This document shows positions 62,182 to 64,000 of a stretch of DNA of 64,000 bases, in pieces. Both the position numbers and the translations under genes were made by a program. The notes below the pieces were generated by a model. The model saw only the letters and a program-made list of their open reading frames with translations, was not told the origin of the DNA and searched no databases. Numbering within the stretch: position 1 is the first letter of the stretch; each line of letters opens with the position of its first letter. The DNA is from Chrysomallon squamiferum (Eukaryota > Mollusca > Gastropoda > Neomphalida > Peltospiridae): NCBI GenBank assembly GCA_012295275.1, contig CM022670.1, forward strand, positions 1,638,501 through 1,702,500. The letters are read 5' to 3'.

Positions 62182-63557
62182 GTAACTACTTACCAAGAAC
62201 GGCTCTTCCTCTAAGCAATGCATTCATAAACTTATTTGTTTCAGAGCTCAGACTGTCTGCACTGTGGGTATTCATCATGGGCCACAGTGGATTCTTCAGA
62301 CTTCTTCCACCACAACAGAAATGAGCTGCTATCAGATACATGAGGAACATGAAGATTACGATGACCATCATTACATTGACAACTGCAATCACCAGTGTTG
62401 CATAAGGCTCAACAAGCCAAGGTGATGAAACATCGGAAGGAGGCACGCTGGCAATAGAAGCTCCAAACAAAGCATCTCCAATGAGGCACAAATAACACAT
62501 GATAAAAACAATGTTAAAGGCAAGAATCCTGAAAGGTCGGATAATGACAAAAAGAAACCAGACCAAAATCAGAATGACAACGATGGTTATTGCTTGGGCT
62601 AGAATGTACTGATGGAGGGATGCATATGCAATGAGAAGCAGCAGTTTGGAAATGTGCACAGCTGCACGGTAGTGAACCCCGTTCAGTCTGAAGGATGAAA
62701 ATATGTGAAATCCTTTGACGAGCCAGATAACATCCAGTCCAGATATGTATTCCATTTCTTTCAGTTGCAGGTACCTTTCGTGGTGTTCTGATGTAGATGC
62801 CAGAACTTCGTGTCTTGTTCTGTAAATCATCCATCCTGATAAGCCAATAAACAGTACGACAACTGTCAGCATTGCGAAGAACAGGTAGGCCCAGTGAGAA
62901 CCTCTGAAACAAGTCAGGTCATTCAGAACATCCACCTGTCCAGTTCCGGTGCAGTGGAACATTTTGAAAATGAATGTTCCAAGAGGCAAGGCAAAAATCT
63001 GGCAAATAATCATCAGAGCTCTCTCCATTCTAGCAGTGTGAACAAGAAGATAGGGTCGCCTTCTATATCGCAGAATTCCATACACCACGGCAAACGATGT
63101 TAAAACTATGAAAATAAAAATGACCCAACCAACAACTAAATAATTAAAAGAAAAAGGCAACAGTGAGCTTGGAATGTCATAGTCCTGGACTCCCTTATAA
63201 ACACCACTGCTAACTTTAACAAAGTCCCACACATCCACATTGAAAATTAAAAGGAAGTTAGTATAATGTAGCCAAGTCATTGGCCACACCCATTTCAGTG
63301 ACATGGACTGCATTAAGGCTAGAATCTGCAGAAATTCCAAGACAAGAATCAGTGCATCTGATCCAATCTGAGCAGTTTTCCGCTTCCATTTCAGTTTATA
63401 AAGTGGTCCATCTTCAAGGTCCAAGTTAGATTCAGTTGATGTTTCTGGTAAATAAAGATGTTCTGCCTTGACATGGCCTGATGTTTGTGATAACAGAGGT
63501 TTGGTAACCTTATGTCTGTAAACCTTTTCCATTGTTCAGTTACTGATGGTTTTACTT
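57646..63557 (-). CDS. unrecognised multi-pass membrane protein, nine exons, 835 aa
   Basis: Coding parts, in transcript order: 63532-62194, 61841-61656, 61356-61210, 60942-60838, 60468-60359, 59887-59817, 59223-59066, 58720-58598, 57914-57646. All have GT-AG borders and consistent phases (1,1,1,1,0,2,1,1), totalling 2508 bases with the stop. The Met is supported by an in-frame TGA six bases upstream within the same exon. By eye there are eight or nine hydrophobic segments at about residues 57-77, 87-104 (weaker), 130-152, 172-191, 213-236, 295-312, 314-332, 338-358 and 378-403. A cytoplasmic-looking tail of over 400 residues follows: first helical (LREAELLADALHDTLWDLLD), then acidic/Ser-rich, then a Lys-rich C terminus (KKHKTLKKKKSQKK). 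I do not recognise the family; a receptor, channel or scaffold are all possible. Confidence 0.88.
58598..58720 (-). CDS. membrane-protein exon 8
   Basis: Acceptor GGTTTTCAG, donor GTCAGT; phase 1 on both sides. Reads SQQKVTQIKVEARREDQSTT through SERSKDGGLRKKN to TSVKRR. Charged and probably disordered. Confidence 0.8.
59066..59223 (-). CDS. membrane-protein exon 7
   Basis: Acceptor TTGTTTCAG, donor GTAAGA. Reads RSGSSKSRDSRAEPPGFVNP through AFLSDETEVSQTKQTGITL to STTDNTK. Ser/Glu-rich tail segment. Confidence 0.82.
59817..59887 (-). CDS. membrane-protein exon 6
   Basis: Acceptor TTATTTAG, donor GTATAA. Reads DEKSLSSIITGVPDLLPVPA then TGS, phase 0 in and phase 2 out, which is what the neighbours require. 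Confidence 0.8.
60359..60468 (-). CDS. membrane-protein exon 5
   Basis: Acceptor ATTTTTTCAG, donor GTATTT. Reads DKQEYSEDLYPEPLCGPDQE then ELSQSLNFPFSLMDLDE. Acidic segment with short hydrophobic motifs, suggestive of a protein-binding tail. Confidence 0.82.
60838..60942 (-). CDS. membrane-protein exon 4
   Basis: Acceptor TTTAAAG, donor GTAAAT. Reads GVFLNGRAEKVAKQQITGPE then LEIIWPESSSNPVVE. The acceptor follows an A-rich tract on the plus strand (a T-rich polypyrimidine tract in transcript sense). Confidence 0.82.
60943..61024. repeat. A-rich low-complexity tract
   Basis: Almost only A with interspersed T on the plus strand; it serves as the polypyrimidine region of an acceptor on the minus strand. 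Confidence 0.85.
61210..61356 (-). CDS. membrane-protein exon 3
   Basis: Acceptor TGTTTTGTAG, donor GTTAGT. Reads ENVKDSIRGTTAELMKMMPM then FSHRMAQRDYDLILVSPTKR and RLLLKMFVM. Mixed basic/hydrophobic, juxtamembrane-like. Confidence 0.85.
61656..61841 (-). CDS. membrane-protein exon 2 (helical region after the last membrane span)
   Basis: Acceptor GTGTTTTACAG, donor GTCAGT. Reads EKCRSVHPMFAPVHELSHQI through INAYLREAELLADALHDTLW to DLLDEMILLHKKLEPKSLFGG. Amphipathic helical spacing suggests a coiled or packed helix. Confidence 0.87.
62095..62181. repeat. (ATA)n microsatellite next to a splice donor
   Basis: About 28 uninterrupted AAT/TTA units, beginning 12 bases inside the intron after the GTAAGT donor of the minus-strand gene. 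Open frames of poly-Asn or poly-Tyr across it are artefacts. Confidence 0.97.
62194..63557 (-). CDS. membrane-protein exon 1 (all membrane spans; coding from 63532)
   Basis: One exon carries the start codon (63532-63530), the N-terminal cytosolic or lumenal segment and every hydrophobic span. Acceptor TTAATTTTCAG at about 63558-63560 with 25 bases of 5' UTR; donor CTTG|GTAAGT at 62193. The intron after it begins almost at once with an AAT repeat. Features seen: basic loop RYRRRP (155-160), Cys194 and Cys208 flanking a loop (possible disulfide), and CCGG after the last span. Confidence 0.92.
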
Positions 63558-63674
63558 CTGAAAATTAAATTAATTTTGTTTAAATACTCCTTTATTTTTT
63601 GTTTCTTTCAATGTACCTTACAAAAAAAAAAAAATATATTTTTAGTAAATTGTTTATTATTTGTACAGTTAGAC

Positions 63675-63675
<1 letters not shown>

Positions 63676-63732
<57 letters not shown>

Positions 63733-63750
63733 AATAAATAAATAAATAAA
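63676..63750. repeat. (AAT)n-(AAAT)n compound microsatellite
   Basis: AAT trinucleotides at about 63676-63724 pass into AAAT tetranucleotides to about 63750, in the putative first intron of the minus-strand gene. Confidence 0.95.
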
Positions 63751-63941
63751 AATATAATAATTTGTTTTGTTTTGTTTTTGTTTTTTGTATTATCTTTTCC
63801 TTTGAAGTTTTTGGTGTACAATCAATTAAAGATGAAAGAACAAACAAATGATTTAATGTTTAAATCAGTATTAATATAACTAAAAATCAGATTTAGAGGA
63901 CATTTATTAATTTTACACATCGATTTATATATTACACTTAC

Positions 63942-64000
63942 GTGGATTAAAGAAAGAAATGTATATTGTTTATGTAAACAAGCACCTGCACGTTTTCCAC
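63942..64000 (-). other. possible 5' exon of the membrane-protein gene
   Basis: On the minus strand a strong donor TCCAC|GTAAGT occurs at 63942/63941. The exon downstream starts with an acceptor and has an in-frame stop before its ATG, so a noncoding upstream exon is expected. The sequence to the window edge contains stops in line with UTR. Only the donor supports this. Confidence 0.35.

Noticed and set aside
62064-62223. Poly-Asn / poly-Tyr open frames on both strands
   Set aside because: They are translations of the ATA microsatellite next to the splice donor.
62514-62912. 132-residue minus-strand frame
   Set aside because: A shadow frame of the large membrane-protein exon; its amino-acid pattern has no membrane or domain logic.
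1-64000. tRNA or rRNA genes, CRISPR array, intact transposase or reverse transcriptase
   Set aside because: No cloverleaf with A/B boxes, no regular spaced repeat and no open frame with such motifs was seen on reading.

Overview
This is an animal nuclear sequence, very AT-rich, with spliced genes, GT-AG introns, long introns and many simple repeats. The small GTPase gene in the middle encodes a Rab3 of the bilaterian neuronal type. From memory its protein looks closest to molluscan Rab3, so a lophotrochozoan (probably mollusc) source is my guess; it is not proven by the window. I see no bacterial, viral, CRISPR, rRNA or tRNA feature and no intact transposon.

Layout. (1) Bases 1766-10527, plus strand: the 3' part of an FCHO-type muniscin gene (clathrin-coat nucleator). 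I join its exons by phase from a lysine-rich linker through the Ser/Pro-rich AP-2-activating linker to a complete C-terminal mu-homology domain. Its F-BAR part must lie upstream of base 1. Two things stand out. A 30-base in-frame microexon (7040-7069) would insert ten residues into the mu-homology domain. The exon at 8734-8868 is clearly homologous to the family but does not read through in one frame. (2) Bases 10528-16130: 3' UTR and AT-rich intergenic DNA. (3) Bases 16070-36065: a long region without coding exons. It holds two CpG-bearing islands that each end in a strong splice donor (16215 and 36065). These are candidate alternative promoters and noncoding first exons, probably for rab3. 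A perfect RFX X-box (27575) and two perfect CRE palindromes (31729, 35803) lie in or next to this region. (4) Bases 38491-48753, plus strand: all four coding exons of rab3 (220 aa), with the start codon directly at a splice acceptor. (5) Bases 48754-57645: convergent intergenic and UTR DNA. (6) Bases 57646-63557, minus strand: nine exons with consistent phases encoding an 835-aa multi-pass membrane protein with a long cytoplasmic tail. I do not recognise its family.

Functionally, FCHO (endocytic coat initiation) and Rab3 (synaptic and secretory vesicle priming) both act in vesicle traffic. I see no evidence that their adjacency is more than chance. The unrecognised membrane protein and the broken muniscin exon most deserve follow-up.
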